The notes under the pieces: generated by a model
Told to the model about the DNA's origin: nothing
The model's database searches: none
The model's input: only the letters and a program-made list of their open reading frames with translations
Part shown: one piece after another, positions 27,801 through 36,687 of the stretch
Position numbering within the stretch: position 1 is the stretch's first letter
Layout: each line of letters begins with the position of its first letter
Position numbers and translations under genes: made by a program
NCBI RefSeq assembly: GCF_009792295.1
Contig: NZ_CP039934.1
Location: forward strand, 1,942,501 to 2,006,500
DNA: 64,000 bases
DNA from: Myroides fluvii
Lineage (GTDB): Bacteria; Bacteroidota; Bacteroidia; Flavobacteriales; Flavobacteriaceae
Reading direction: 5' to 3'

Positions 27801-27975
27801 AGATAAGGTAGATCTAAGAGTATCCGCTTTTGCCCGTAACTTACTGTTGTGGTCAAAAATGCCAAATTTAGATCCAGAGTCTTCGCAAGGAAACAACAAT
27901 ATGAGTGGTGGTTTTGAACATTATTCTATACCGCAAGCCAAGAGTATTGGTTTCTCCGTTAATGTTACATTTTAA
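24793..27975 (+). CDS. SusC/RagA-family TonB-linked outer membrane transporter, pair 2
   Basis: 1060 residues. Signal peptide to about residue 22 (VGFAQ), carboxypeptidase-D-like domain to about 100, plug with EEVVVTAMGIKRSAKALGYA, LYVIDGMPIE and NILKGQAASALYGIRASNG, and a barrel ending AKSIGFSVNVTF. The VTAMGIKRSAKALGYA stretch and QAASALYG replace the AYGQVKTKN and DAGATAVYG of pairs 1 and 3, so plug and barrel belong to a different SusC branch. Its first 100 residues, however, are nearly identical to those of the pair 3 SusC. The gene therefore looks like a mosaic. The partner SusD-like lipoprotein starts 13 nt downstream. Substrate is unknown; peptides are as possible as glycans. Confidence 0.95.
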   Translation: MRSKIKWIYASIMILLVQVGFAQEKTLSGVVSEEGMPLPGVTVVIKGTQMGTQTDLDGKYSIKAKQGEVLVFSFIGMKEVKHTVGGANVFNVAMVADEHQLEEVVVTAMGIKRSAKALGYATQELKAADINKTENSSLSGALQGKLAGVQITPSSGAPGASSQIVIRGARSFTGNNTPLYVIDGMPIESTAPISTGNSTSGADIANRAIDIDPSDIETINILKGQAASALYGIRASNGVVVITTKSGRGLKEGKPVISFTSTSSFESLSKKPSLQKTYGQGVDGKYDPYSSMSWGPKISELPNDPKYGGNVANDLNGGVLRPGQYYVPQLAEAKLNPWVTPGVYDNIDAYFRTGKTLTNNFNISQNTGKTNYSFGLANTTQEGIMPGTEMKRTTIKFSGETKLNSEWTTGFAGSYITSDVRKASAANNSVLPGIWGAPVSFDQKGTPIHTDKSIYEQIHYRVGSFNNPYWAAEHNEFSEKTGRFYGNANIAYAPEISADGSKNLTFRYQAGIDTYTTHYRDVYEFGSGHDLSGETANIKLRGITNTVANSLFTINYDMLLGDDFRFDIMVGNEFNETSLKMYDDFGGGLNFGGWPTIGNAMSVTTKEIREMKRNVGFFSNVGLSYRDMIFLNGTIRKDIVSTMPRGNRDFVYPSVSLGFVLTELEGLKGNSVLSFAKLRGSYAEVGQAGDYLKDYYYTPSYAGGFWSSNPILYPLDGAVGYIPNTMIYDPNLKPQNTKSWEFGGDFRFFDNRFGIDYTFSRQDVKDQIFPVPLAGSTGASSFVTNGGKIHTISHEITAFVTPVQTQDWQWTINANFSKIDSKVDELKEGVENIVLGGFVEPQIRAQAGDRFPVIYGTSFARDDNGRILVDDKGMPIVGTAKALGEVAPKFILGGSTSLTWKSWNLSATVEWKNGGKMYSGSNMGMKLYGVDSSTGNRDQSFVFDGVYKDANGNSVENNVAITNETRAKYENIMSGITESNVYDASFVKLRDVSLGYKFDKIWKDKVDLRVSAFARNLLLWSKMPNLDPESSQGNNNMSGGFEHYSIPQAKSIGFSVNVTF

Positions 27976-27988
27976 TTAGAAGAGAAAA

Positions 27989-29491
27989 ATGAAAAGAATT
28001 AAATATATTTTAGCAAGTATAGTCGTGGCGGCTTTAGCATTGCAGTCTTGTTCGGAGGATAAAATGGATGACATCAACAAGAATAAAAATGATCCTGAAT
28101 TCATGGAATCTAAATTTATCCTTACAGAAGTGATGACTAAAACAGGATTCTCTATCACAGGAGGCGATTTAGCTTTTTATGCGTCCATTTATACAGAGTT
28201 ATTAGGAGGAACGTTTAATCAGTTTTATAATGCACAAGAACGATTGGGAGAGCCTTCGGCTAGTACAACATACAATAATCAATGGAATGCTATTTATGTC
28301 AACCTGCGAAGCTTGAAGCTTGTCGAGCAAAAATGCTCAGCAGGAGGGGAAGAAGCAGGTAACTATCATACGTTAGGTGTGGCTCAAATCCTAAAGGCAT
28401 ATAATTTAGCATTGTTGACGGATTTATTTGGTGATGTACCTTATTCGGAGGCACTTGAGCCTTTAAAAAATCCGCAAGCGAAAATTGATAGACAAGAAGA
28501 TATTTATAAGGCTGTATTTCAATTGTTAGATGATGGAATTGAAAATTTAGCCAAAAAATCAGAGTATCCTAATTTAGGGAAACAAGATTTGGTTTATACA
28601 AATGGAGATGTAACAAGTTGGACAAAAGCAGCTTATGGATTAAAGGCGAGATATCTTATGCGAATGTCGTTAAAAAATCCTGATTATCAAGGGGTTATTG
28701 ATAATGTGGATAAATCTTTTACTTTTAGTGAAGGGGATTTTAAATATCAAGTTCCTGGAGTAAACTATCCTTTTTATTTGGTTTATCGCGCTAGAAAGGG
28801 GATGTATGCATCAAAAACCTATTATGATTTGATGCAAAAGTTAGATACAGCTGATCCGCGTTTGAATGATTATTTTATCAAAGTAGGGAAGGATGATCCT
28901 AAGGTGGTATTAGTGGATCACGCAAAAGATGTCACACAATCACAGAGTGTTTATTCACCTTCAGCGTTGAGTTATAGTACAGCAACAGATTTGAAAAATG
29001 CAACGAATGCGGTTTATTTAATGAGCTACCATGAACTGTTATTCTTGAAAGCCGAAGCACAAGCTCGCCTAGGAATTCCACAGGCGAACGCTACCTTACA
29101 AGCAGCAGTTGATGCAGGATACTTAGATAAAAAGCAAAGTATTACTTACGTTCGTTATGTGCCAAAGCCGAATGAGCCTAAGCCTATTAATGGATATAAT
29201 CGTAATCTACCTACTAATTTAGCAGGTGATGATTTGTTAAAACGCATTGCTCAAGAGAAGTATTTATCCGCTTTTGAGGTTGAAAGTATAGAGATGTACA
29301 ACGACATCAGAAGATGGAAAGCAATGGGAGAAAATTTAATTGAATTACAACACAAAGACCCAGCTAAATTCCCTAAGCGTTTTTCGTATGGAAACTCGGA
29401 TGTGTCAAATAATCCACATGTAAGAGCAGCTTACGGTGATGGTAATTATGTGTATACGGATGATGTTTGGTGGGCAGGTGGAACAAGATAA
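27989..29491 (+). CDS. SusD-like lipoprotein (SusD-like_2 type), pair 2
   Basis: 500 residues. The lipoprotein signal ends ALQSC (C21), followed by SEDKMDD, fitting surface export. Internal motifs ILKAYNLALLTDLFGDVPYS near 130-150 and MSYHELLFLKAEAQARLGIP near 335-355 belong to the SusD-like_2 branch, unlike the RagB-type partners of pairs 1 and 3. The C-terminal AFEVESIEMYNDIRRWKAMG and a final Trp/Tyr-rich segment complete it. The partner type agrees with the different SusC branch of this pair, so pair 2 probably takes up a different ligand from pairs 1 and 3. Confidence 0.92.
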   Translation: MKRIKYILASIVVAALALQSCSEDKMDDINKNKNDPEFMESKFILTEVMTKTGFSITGGDLAFYASIYTELLGGTFNQFYNAQERLGEPSASTTYNNQWNAIYVNLRSLKLVEQKCSAGGEEAGNYHTLGVAQILKAYNLALLTDLFGDVPYSEALEPLKNPQAKIDRQEDIYKAVFQLLDDGIENLAKKSEYPNLGKQDLVYTNGDVTSWTKAAYGLKARYLMRMSLKNPDYQGVIDNVDKSFTFSEGDFKYQVPGVNYPFYLVYRARKGMYASKTYYDLMQKLDTADPRLNDYFIKVGKDDPKVVLVDHAKDVTQSQSVYSPSALSYSTATDLKNATNAVYLMSYHELLFLKAEAQARLGIPQANATLQAAVDAGYLDKKQSITYVRYVPKPNEPKPINGYNRNLPTNLAGDDLLKRIAQEKYLSAFEVESIEMYNDIRRWKAMGENLIELQHKDPAKFPKRFSYGNSDVSNNPHVRAAYGDGNYVYTDDVWWAGGTR

Positions 29492-29514
29492 ACCTGAAAA
29501 TTATATTTTTATAG

Positions 29515-29544
29515 AGAGGAAGTCGAAAGGCTTCCTCTTTTTTT
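29515..29544 (+). terminator. Terminator of SusCD pair 2
   Basis: A 10-bp stem (29515-29524 with 29529-29538, one U:G pair) has a GAAA tetraloop and is followed by six T. Confidence 0.86.
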
Positions 29545-29775
29545 ATATACGGGTTAGGAAATAGAGGTCGTCAGGAGTTGATTTTTAATTATAACTTTTA
29601 GTGTGGCTTGCGTTTATTGAGATCATCGAAAGTGGGGAGAAATGGGTCTTCTACAATCTTTGTCTAGTTTGCAACTAAATTGGTTTTATTATGAATAAAT
29701 ACGTTTAAAATTGGTGTTTTTTTATAGAATACACTTATGATGTATAAATACTATTGAAAGTTTGTTAAAATTTAC

Positions 29776-29806
29776 TTGTTACTTGTTAAAAAATTGTTTA
29801 GATTTG
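29776..29806 (+). promoter_or_regulatory. Promoter of the third SusC gene
   Basis: TTG (29776-29778), 20 bases, then TAGATTTG (29799-29806). This fits the Bacteroidota -33/-7 consensus, with a leader of about 25 nt. The rest of the 342-base gap (29492-29833) holds only the upstream terminator and T-rich DNA. Confidence 0.55.
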
Positions 29807-29864
29807 TTTAACTAACTAATCAATTTTTTAAGAATGAGATCGAAGATTAAGTGGATTTATGCGT
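29795..29864 (+). repeat. 70-bp direct repeat, copy 2
   Basis: Identical to 24754-24823 upstream of and into the second SusC gene. It breaks at codon 11, where GTGC replaces GTCC, and the two genes stay close to about codon 100. Confidence 0.9.
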
Positions 29865-32800
29865 GCATAATGATCCTGCTGGTACAGGTGGGATTCGCAC
29901 AAGAGAAAACACTTTCTGGAGTGGTATCAGAAGATGGTATGCCGCTGCCAGGAGTAACGGTTGTGATTCAAGGAACCCAATTGGGGACGCAAACCGATTT
30001 AGATGGTAAATACTCAATAAAAGCAAAACCAGGACAAGTACTTGTTTTTTCTTTTATAGGGATGAAAGAAGTAAAACACACGGTTGGAAATGCCAATGTG
30101 TTTAATACTGCTCTTCATGCAGAAGGCAGTGAATTAGAGGAGGTAGTTGTTTTAGCTTATGGTCAGGTGAAGACTAAAAATGAAGTAACGGGTAATGTGG
30201 TTGCTGTAAAAGGAGAAGTCATTGCGAGTACACCAGTTGTTTCTGCTGATCAAGCTTTACAAGGACGTGTGGCGGGTTTACAAATGGCCACAACATCTGG
30301 TTCTCCTGGAGCAGTGCAAAACATCCGTATTCGTGGACGTAACTCCGTTTCAGCAACAAATGAGCCTTTGTATGTGATTGACGGAATTCCAATTATTAAC
30401 TCGAACTTGTCAGATAGTGATGATGTTACTAGTTTATCTCCATTGGCTGCTATTAATCCTGAAGATATTGAGTCTATGACCGTTTTAAAAGATGCAGGGG
30501 CTACTTCAGTATATGGTGCTCGTGGATCGAATGGGGTAATCTTAATTACTACTAAACGCGGTAAACAAGGAAAACCAAGTTATAGTTTCAGATCATCCAT
30601 TGGGTTTCAAAATAAAGCGGTAAAAGGACCTCGTTTCTTATCATCAAAAGAAAAAGGAGATTTGTGGATTGAAGCTCTTTACAATACATTAGGAGGTGAA
30701 AAGGCAGGAATTACCAAAGAATGGGTTATTGATAATTATGAGACAGATGATGTAATGGGACGTTATGACATCTATATGAATTGGAGAGATAATGGGATGC
30801 AAGATTTTGATTGGTCTGAAATGGTCAAAGTAAAAAATGCACCCATGTCTAGTTTGAATTTCTCTGTAACTGGAGGAGATGAGAAAGGAACGTATATGGC
30901 CTCTATTGGTCATGAAAAAACAGAAGGAACGGTAATTGGAACTGATTTTAGAAGGGTAACAGGTTCATTCAGTTTTACCCGTAATTTAAGTGATAAAATT
31001 GATATTAGAATCGGAGCAAATGTTTCGAATATCAAACAAAATGGAATTTTAGAAGGGGGAGCTTTCTTCAGTAATCCAAATTTATCTGGAAGATTAATGA
31101 ATCCTTGGGCAAATCCTTATAACAAAGATGGATCATATAATATTAATTCAGGTTTATTAGGAGGACTGCCAAATATTCTATATACAGTAAAGGAGAATTT
31201 AACTGAAAATGATTTAACACGAGTTATTTCAAATAATGCAATCGGGTACAAGCTTTTGGATAATTTGAAATTTGAATCGACAATTGGTTTGGATTACACT
31301 TTAGCTAATCATCAGGCCTATTACAACCCGCTACATGGAGACGGTAGATCTACAGATGGTTTTGCTGCACAGTCAGATCGTAGGGTATTCAATTATGTAT
31401 GGCAAAATTCATTGAACTACAATTTTTACTTAGGCGAAAATCATCGTTTTGATGTGAAAGCCTTGATGGAATACCAAAAAAATAAGTATAATAGACTTTC
31501 TGCGGATGGACAAGTAATGCCACAAGGATTAACTACCTTAGGTGGTGCTGCTGCAAATTTTACTGCTGCTTCTGAATATTATGATTGGATGCAGTTGAGT
31601 TATTTAGGATTGATAAACTATTCGTATGCCAATAAGTATTTAGTTGATTTAACAATTAGACAAGAAGGTTCTTCTCGTTTTTCTAGTAATAATCGTTGGG
31701 GAACTTTCTGGGCAGTTGGTGCTGCATGGAATATTCACCAAGAAGATTTTCTGTTAGATTCTAAGGCGATTAGTACGTTGCGTTTAAGAGGTTCATATGG
31801 TTCTACGGGGAACTCCTCTATTAATCCTAATGTGTACCAACATTTACTTACTAAAGATTCTTACAGTCTAGAAGCAGGTTTAATTAGTACGCAAATTGGT
31901 GGAGCTTTAGGATGGGAAAAACAAACTAAACTAGATTTTGGATTGGAATTCGGTTTTATTGATAATCGCATTACGGGTAGTTTTGCTTATTACCAAAGTA
32001 AAACTAAAGACTTATTGTATAGACAACCTTTATCAATGACTTCTGGATTTTCTGAGAAGTGGATTAACCAAGGAAAATTAGAGAATAGCGGAGTTGAAGG
32101 AGAATTAAATGTGGAAATTATTCGTTCAAAAGATTTTAATTGGTCAATTGGCGCCAATATAGGTACGGTTCGCAATCGATTAACCGAAATGCCATTGGCA
32201 ATTAAATCCTTCACGGCTGATAAAGAAGGAAGAGCTATTAATGAATGGTATATGCCAACCTATGCAGGCGTAGATGCTCAGACTGGTGCGGCTCAATGGT
32301 ATATGGCAGATGGTACTAAAACGAATAAGTATAGCGATGCTGAAAGTCGTTTCCAAGGAGCGAGTGCTTTGCCTAAAGTAACAGGAGGATTTAATACACA
32401 TATTGATTTCAAAGGGTTCTATTTGGATGCATTGTTTACATTTGCAACAGGGTATAAAGTGTACGATATGTGGTCACAAATTACTCATGAACCAAATAGT
32501 ACAGCGTTATATGCTTATAATGCTGATAGCGAATTGTTAGACCGTTGGCAAAAACCTGGAGATATCACAAATGTTCCTAAGCTAACATATGATGGTGAAA
32601 AAGATGTAAGTGATAATTATACTAAACCATCAACCAGATTTTTATATGATGGAGACCATATTCGCTTACGACAAATTACTTTTGGTTACAATTTGAGTAA
32701 ACAAGCAGTAAAAGCAATTGGAGTAGATGGAGTTAATTTCTCTGTATCCGCTCTAAATCCCTTAACATGGGTGAAAGATGGACGTTTAAAATATGATCCT

Positions 32801-32881
32801 GAAGTAGACGCTACAGGATTTATTGAACTAGCTTCTCCACCATTGAAGTCTGTAGTTTTTTCTCTTAACGTTAAATTTTAA
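29834..32881 (+). CDS. SusC/RagA-family TonB-linked outer membrane transporter, pair 3
   Basis: 1015 residues. The signal peptide and carboxypeptidase-D-like domain (1-100) are nearly those of the pair 2 SusC. From EEVVVLAYGQVKTKNEVTGN on it instead follows the pair 1 SusC: ADQALQGRVAGLQM, LYVIDGIPIINS, TVLKDAGATSVYGARGSNG, AESRFQGASALPKVTGGFN, and the end LKSVVFSLNVKF. It should import a ligand captured by the SusD 5 nt downstream, powered by TonB. Close kinship with pair 1 suggests related ligands or antigenic variants. Substrate is unknown. Confidence 0.95.
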   Translation: MRSKIKWIYACIMILLVQVGFAQEKTLSGVVSEDGMPLPGVTVVIQGTQLGTQTDLDGKYSIKAKPGQVLVFSFIGMKEVKHTVGNANVFNTALHAEGSELEEVVVLAYGQVKTKNEVTGNVVAVKGEVIASTPVVSADQALQGRVAGLQMATTSGSPGAVQNIRIRGRNSVSATNEPLYVIDGIPIINSNLSDSDDVTSLSPLAAINPEDIESMTVLKDAGATSVYGARGSNGVILITTKRGKQGKPSYSFRSSIGFQNKAVKGPRFLSSKEKGDLWIEALYNTLGGEKAGITKEWVIDNYETDDVMGRYDIYMNWRDNGMQDFDWSEMVKVKNAPMSSLNFSVTGGDEKGTYMASIGHEKTEGTVIGTDFRRVTGSFSFTRNLSDKIDIRIGANVSNIKQNGILEGGAFFSNPNLSGRLMNPWANPYNKDGSYNINSGLLGGLPNILYTVKENLTENDLTRVISNNAIGYKLLDNLKFESTIGLDYTLANHQAYYNPLHGDGRSTDGFAAQSDRRVFNYVWQNSLNYNFYLGENHRFDVKALMEYQKNKYNRLSADGQVMPQGLTTLGGAAANFTAASEYYDWMQLSYLGLINYSYANKYLVDLTIRQEGSSRFSSNNRWGTFWAVGAAWNIHQEDFLLDSKAISTLRLRGSYGSTGNSSINPNVYQHLLTKDSYSLEAGLISTQIGGALGWEKQTKLDFGLEFGFIDNRITGSFAYYQSKTKDLLYRQPLSMTSGFSEKWINQGKLENSGVEGELNVEIIRSKDFNWSIGANIGTVRNRLTEMPLAIKSFTADKEGRAINEWYMPTYAGVDAQTGAAQWYMADGTKTNKYSDAESRFQGASALPKVTGGFNTHIDFKGFYLDALFTFATGYKVYDMWSQITHEPNSTALYAYNADSELLDRWQKPGDITNVPKLTYDGEKDVSDNYTKPSTRFLYDGDHIRLRQITFGYNLSKQAVKAIGVDGVNFSVSALNPLTWVKDGRLKYDPEVDATGFIELASPPLKSVVFSLNVKF

Positions 32882-32886
32882 TTACG

Positions 32887-34344
32887 ATGAAAAGAACACT
32901 TAAACAAGTTTGGATATTGGTTGCTATGGCGAGTATTTCTTTAGCATCATGTTCATTAGATCCGAAGATATCCGAAAATATTGATTATACAAAAGATCCA
33001 ATACAAACGGAAAAGCAATTAGATGCAACTGTAATAGGGGCTTATGCGTTAATGACCGATGCTAAATATTATGGAAATAATGTTTTAGCATTTTCAGATG
33101 CTCGTTCAAACGCCTATTCTGATAATAGAACAAATCGCGTTGGAAGTATATCTGCTTTTACAATCAATTCGACTGCTCGTTATGCAGCAGACACTTGGAA
33201 GCAGATTTATCTTGTTATCTCGGAAACAAATCGAGCTTTAGAATCTCAAGTGCCAGATAGTAAAGAAGTGAAAAAATTAAGAGGACAAGCCCATATTCTT
33301 AGAGCCTTAGCTCATTTTGATGTGATGCGTTTATATGGACAGCAATATGTCGATAATAAAGGTTTAGCTGGACTTGGGGTGCCTTATATCACTAAATATG
33401 CTGCAACGGACGATAAAGTTACCCGTTCAACAGTTGGCGAAAATAGATTGAGTATTTATGCTGATTTGGATAAAGGAATCGAATTGCTATCAGAAGCGAA
33501 TACAGGTAGTAAAGTAAAAGTATCATTGGCAGCTGCTTATGCTTTTAAAGCAAGAATGGCCTTGTTTTTTTCTAATTGGGAATCAAGCGATTTAGAAGTA
33601 GCCAAGAACAACGCTTCTTTAGCAATGTCTGCTAGTACAGGGCGTATTATTGAAAGAGCGCTATTTACGGATTCTTACATTGCAGGTGATCCACAAGGGA
33701 ATACAATATTTGAAATGTCTCGTGATAAAGTTTTTAACTCAGGTACAGATTCCTTGTACTATATCTATGTTACTCATGCAATTGGGTATGGAGACATGCT
33801 AGTAAATTTTGATGTGGATGAATTATTTGGTGATGATGCACCTGAATATGTTACAGATGAAGATGGAGTAGTAATTAAAGTGCTCCCTGCTAATGATATT
33901 CGTGCTGAGAGAACGATGATTAATGTTGTGTATGGTGAATTGAGAAATGTGGGTAAATATCCAAAAATGGAATCTAATCTGAAGTTAATACGCTACGAAG
34001 AAATGCTGTTAACATTTGTGGAGGCTGACTATCGTATAAATAATGCAAGTTCAGCTGAAGGATTAGAGTTATTAAATTCATTGAGACAAAATAGGTTGTT
34101 AAATTATACCGATGTTGCCTCGTACGATTTAGAAGATATACGCCTTGAAAGACAAAAAGAATTGTTATTTGAAGGGTTTGGCTTTGAAGATTTAATGCGA
34201 TTTCATTTAGAAGTTGTTAATCCGCGATTGAGAAATTCGAAAGGAGAAATTGAACCGGTTAAATATGGAGATCAAAGATTGTCATTTCCAATACCTCAGT
34301 CGGAAATCAATGCAAGCGGAATTCAACAAAACAAAGGTTTTTAA
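32887..34344 (+). CDS. SusD/RagB-family surface lipoprotein, pair 3
   Basis: 485 residues. The lipoprotein signal ends LASC (C22, followed by SLDPK). It carries the same SusD features as the pair 1 partner: QLDATVIGAYALMTDAKYYG, RALAHFDVMRLYGQQYVDNK, IRYEEMLLTFVEADYRINNA, ERQKELLFEGFGFEDLMRF, and the end FPIPQSEINASGIQQNKGF. The similarity to the pair 1 SusD over the whole length shows that the SusC-SusD unit was duplicated as a pair. A short Asp-rich insert (DDAPEYVTDEDGV) at about 315-327 is absent from the pair 1 protein. Confidence 0.94.
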   Translation: MKRTLKQVWILVAMASISLASCSLDPKISENIDYTKDPIQTEKQLDATVIGAYALMTDAKYYGNNVLAFSDARSNAYSDNRTNRVGSISAFTINSTARYAADTWKQIYLVISETNRALESQVPDSKEVKKLRGQAHILRALAHFDVMRLYGQQYVDNKGLAGLGVPYITKYAATDDKVTRSTVGENRLSIYADLDKGIELLSEANTGSKVKVSLAAAYAFKARMALFFSNWESSDLEVAKNNASLAMSASTGRIIERALFTDSYIAGDPQGNTIFEMSRDKVFNSGTDSLYYIYVTHAIGYGDMLVNFDVDELFGDDAPEYVTDEDGVVIKVLPANDIRAERTMINVVYGELRNVGKYPKMESNLKLIRYEEMLLTFVEADYRINNASSAEGLELLNSLRQNRLLNYTDVASYDLEDIRLERQKELLFEGFGFEDLMRFHLEVVNPRLRNSKGEIEPVKYGDQRLSFPIPQSEINASGIQQNKGF

Positions 34345-34352
34345 TAAAATAG

Positions 34353-34390
34353 AAGAGGGTGTCCCAAAGGTCACCCTCTTTTGTTTTTTT
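34353..34390 (+). terminator. Terminator of SusCD pair 3
   Basis: A 9-bp stem AAGAGGGTG (34353-34361) pairs with CACCCTCTT (34372-34380), followed by a T-rich tail TTGTTTTTTT. Confidence 0.83.
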
Positions 34391-34524
34391 CCATTTTCAC
34401 TCGCACCCTCGCACAGAAGGAACTTCGAATATTCAATTCTCTAGTGACTCCCCCATCTTTTCAGACAACTTCTTTTTTATTCCCTTAAATTAGCTCGGTA
34501 TCACCATTATAATAAAAATAAATT

Positions 34525-34532
34525 TACCTTTG
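34525..34532 (+). promoter_or_regulatory. -7 promoter element upstream of the porin gene
   Basis: TACCTTTG matches TAnnTTTG and lies 17 bases before the start codon, giving a very short leader. I see no matching TTG box. Confidence 0.45.
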
Positions 34533-34548
34533 CTTAAATTTAGTTTTT

Positions 34549-36585
34549 ATGCGAAAGTGTCTTTACTTGTTTTTTTGTTTCATGAGCTTGTTGTCTTACT
34601 CTCAGGGGACAATAAAAAAATACAACTTTAGTGAACAAAATCAAGGTAATAATTCGAATTACGGCAATCAAAATAATTTTGGAGATCCAAATAATTTGGG
34701 TAACCAAAATATCCAGCAAGAGAATAATGAAAAACGCAGCCTGCGAGAAAAGGTAAAGAAAGATTCTATTGCTCCTATGAAGGACTATAAAATCATTACG
34801 ATTCTACGCGATACGATTGCAGTAGATACGGCGCTCACTTTAAAGAACTACTATAAGTTCAATTATTTGCGCAAAGATAATTTTGGCTTGTTGCCCTTTG
34901 CCAATGAAGGACAAACTTATGCTACCTTAAAGTATAGTCAAAAAGAAAATAGTGTATTACCTGGTTTTGGTTTTGAAGCCAAGCATTTCAATTATATGAA
35001 GGCTGAGGATATTACCTATCATTCCAGCCCAACGCCTCGTACGGAAATGTATTATAAAACCGTAATGAAACAAGGGCAGAGTTTAGATGCCTTTATCACA
35101 TTGAATACAAGCGAACATCTGAATATGTTTTTGGCCTATAAAGGCATGCGTTCACTTGGTAAATACATGAGCCAATTGTCTTCAACAGGGAATTTTAGAA
35201 TTGGAGGAAGCTACTATTCCCCAAACAAACGCTATGTGTTGTTTACGCATTTTGTGGCTCAAGATATTTTGAATCAAGAGAATGGTGGAATTCGCGATTT
35301 AAATTTGTTTGAAACAAGTGAGAAACCTTATAATAAACGCGAACGTTTGAATGTGTATTTTCGAGATGGTGAATCCTTGTTAAAAGGAAAACGCATGTTT
35401 CTGCATCACGAGTATCAGTTGAATAGTTCACTAGCGAATGGAATCCTATTAACGCATGAATTTACATATGAAGATAAATTTTTTGAATACAGTCAAGAAA
35501 ATCTAAATAGCAATTATACACAGAAAGATCGTTTTGGGGCATCGTTTAAATCTTCTATCTCGAACAAAACAAAGTATTATACGTTGTCAAATAAAGTAGG
35601 CGCTGCTTTTCAATCTGGATTATTAGGAAGAGTAGAAGTTTTTGCAGATTTTTATAAATACAACTACCAATACAATAGTGTTGCTACGATAAATGAAGAA
35701 TTTATTCCCAGCGTATTAGAAAAAAACATAACGTTAATTGGAGGGAAATACACCTATAAAAAAGAAAATTGGAAAGCATTCTTGTTGTTGTATAATTCCC
35801 TAGGAAACGATAATACAAGTAATATTCAAGTGAATATCGATTATGCCTTAGCGGAGAATATCGGATTGCAAGCGGGGTATCAAAAGTTGAGTCGCATGGG
35901 AAATTTGAACTATTATTTGTATCAAAGTGATTATGTGAATTACAACTGGAACAACAGCTTCAACAATGAGAAAATTAATCAATTTGATGCTACGCTTACC
36001 ACGCCGTGGGTAACATTGGAAGGGAGTTACCAAGTAATCAAAGACAAACTGTATTTCTCTAATGATAATCCAGTTTACAATGATTTTGGTATTGCGAAAC
36101 AATTGTTGGTAACACCGAAACAATATGGTAAAACAATTAACTTCCTATCGCTTCAGGCTTCCAAAGAAATTAAATTGGGAAGATTTGGGTTAGATAATAC
36201 TATCTTATATCAAGAAGTAGATCAAGACGAGAATATACTCAATGTTCCAAAACTGTTAACGCGTAATACATTCTATTACAAAGGAGCTTTATTTGATAAA
36301 GCCCTGAAATTTCAAACGGGAATTACATTTACGTATTTTAGTAAATTCTACGGTAATGATTACAACCCGGTGATTGGAGATTTTTATGTACAAGATAAAG
36401 TGAAGATTGGGGATTATCCCGTTTTTGATTTCTTTATTGATATGAAAGTGCGTACAGCGCGTATTTACTTTGTTCTGGAACATTTTAATGCAAGTATGTC
36501 AGGATATAAATATTATACTGCACCAAATTATCCGTACAAAGATTTTACATTTAGATTTGGATTAGTTTGGAACTTCTTTAGTTAA
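34549..36585 (+). CDS. Putative porin (Porin_10-like outer membrane barrel)
   Basis: 678 residues. The signal peptide ends SYSQ (about residue 19). An Asn/Gln/Gly-rich low-complexity linker (about 30-60, NNSNYGNQNNFGDPNNLGN) precedes the conserved start of the domain (TLKNYYKFNYLRKDNFGLLPF at about 101-121). Many amphipathic strands follow, and the chain ends FTFRFGLVWNFFS with aromatic residues, as in an outer-membrane barrel. I place it in the putative porin family of Bacteroidota (Porin_10, DUF4289). It is probably a channel or structural barrel without a plug domain. It is monocistronic between a terminator upstream and one downstream. Confidence 0.8.
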   Translation: MRKCLYLFFCFMSLLSYSQGTIKKYNFSEQNQGNNSNYGNQNNFGDPNNLGNQNIQQENNEKRSLREKVKKDSIAPMKDYKIITILRDTIAVDTALTLKNYYKFNYLRKDNFGLLPFANEGQTYATLKYSQKENSVLPGFGFEAKHFNYMKAEDITYHSSPTPRTEMYYKTVMKQGQSLDAFITLNTSEHLNMFLAYKGMRSLGKYMSQLSSTGNFRIGGSYYSPNKRYVLFTHFVAQDILNQENGGIRDLNLFETSEKPYNKRERLNVYFRDGESLLKGKRMFLHHEYQLNSSLANGILLTHEFTYEDKFFEYSQENLNSNYTQKDRFGASFKSSISNKTKYYTLSNKVGAAFQSGLLGRVEVFADFYKYNYQYNSVATINEEFIPSVLEKNITLIGGKYTYKKENWKAFLLLYNSLGNDNTSNIQVNIDYALAENIGLQAGYQKLSRMGNLNYYLYQSDYVNYNWNNSFNNEKINQFDATLTTPWVTLEGSYQVIKDKLYFSNDNPVYNDFGIAKQLLVTPKQYGKTINFLSLQASKEIKLGRFGLDNTILYQEVDQDENILNVPKLLTRNTFYYKGALFDKALKFQTGITFTYFSKFYGNDYNPVIGDFYVQDKVKIGDYPVFDFFIDMKVRTARIYFVLEHFNASMSGYKYYTAPNYPYKDFTFRFGLVWNFFS

Positions 36586-36593
36586 AATACAGC

Positions 36594-36622
36594 AAGGTTG
36601 ATCAAGAGATCAACCTTTTTTT
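36594..36622 (+). terminator. Terminator of the porin gene
   Basis: A perfect 10-bp stem AAGGTTGATC/GATCAACCTT with an AAGA loop is followed by T. Confidence 0.87.
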
Positions 36623-36687
36623 GTGGTTGACATTTGCTTTGGTTAGATTTTTGTTGCTCTTGTTTTACAGACAAAAAAGGAGAAATC

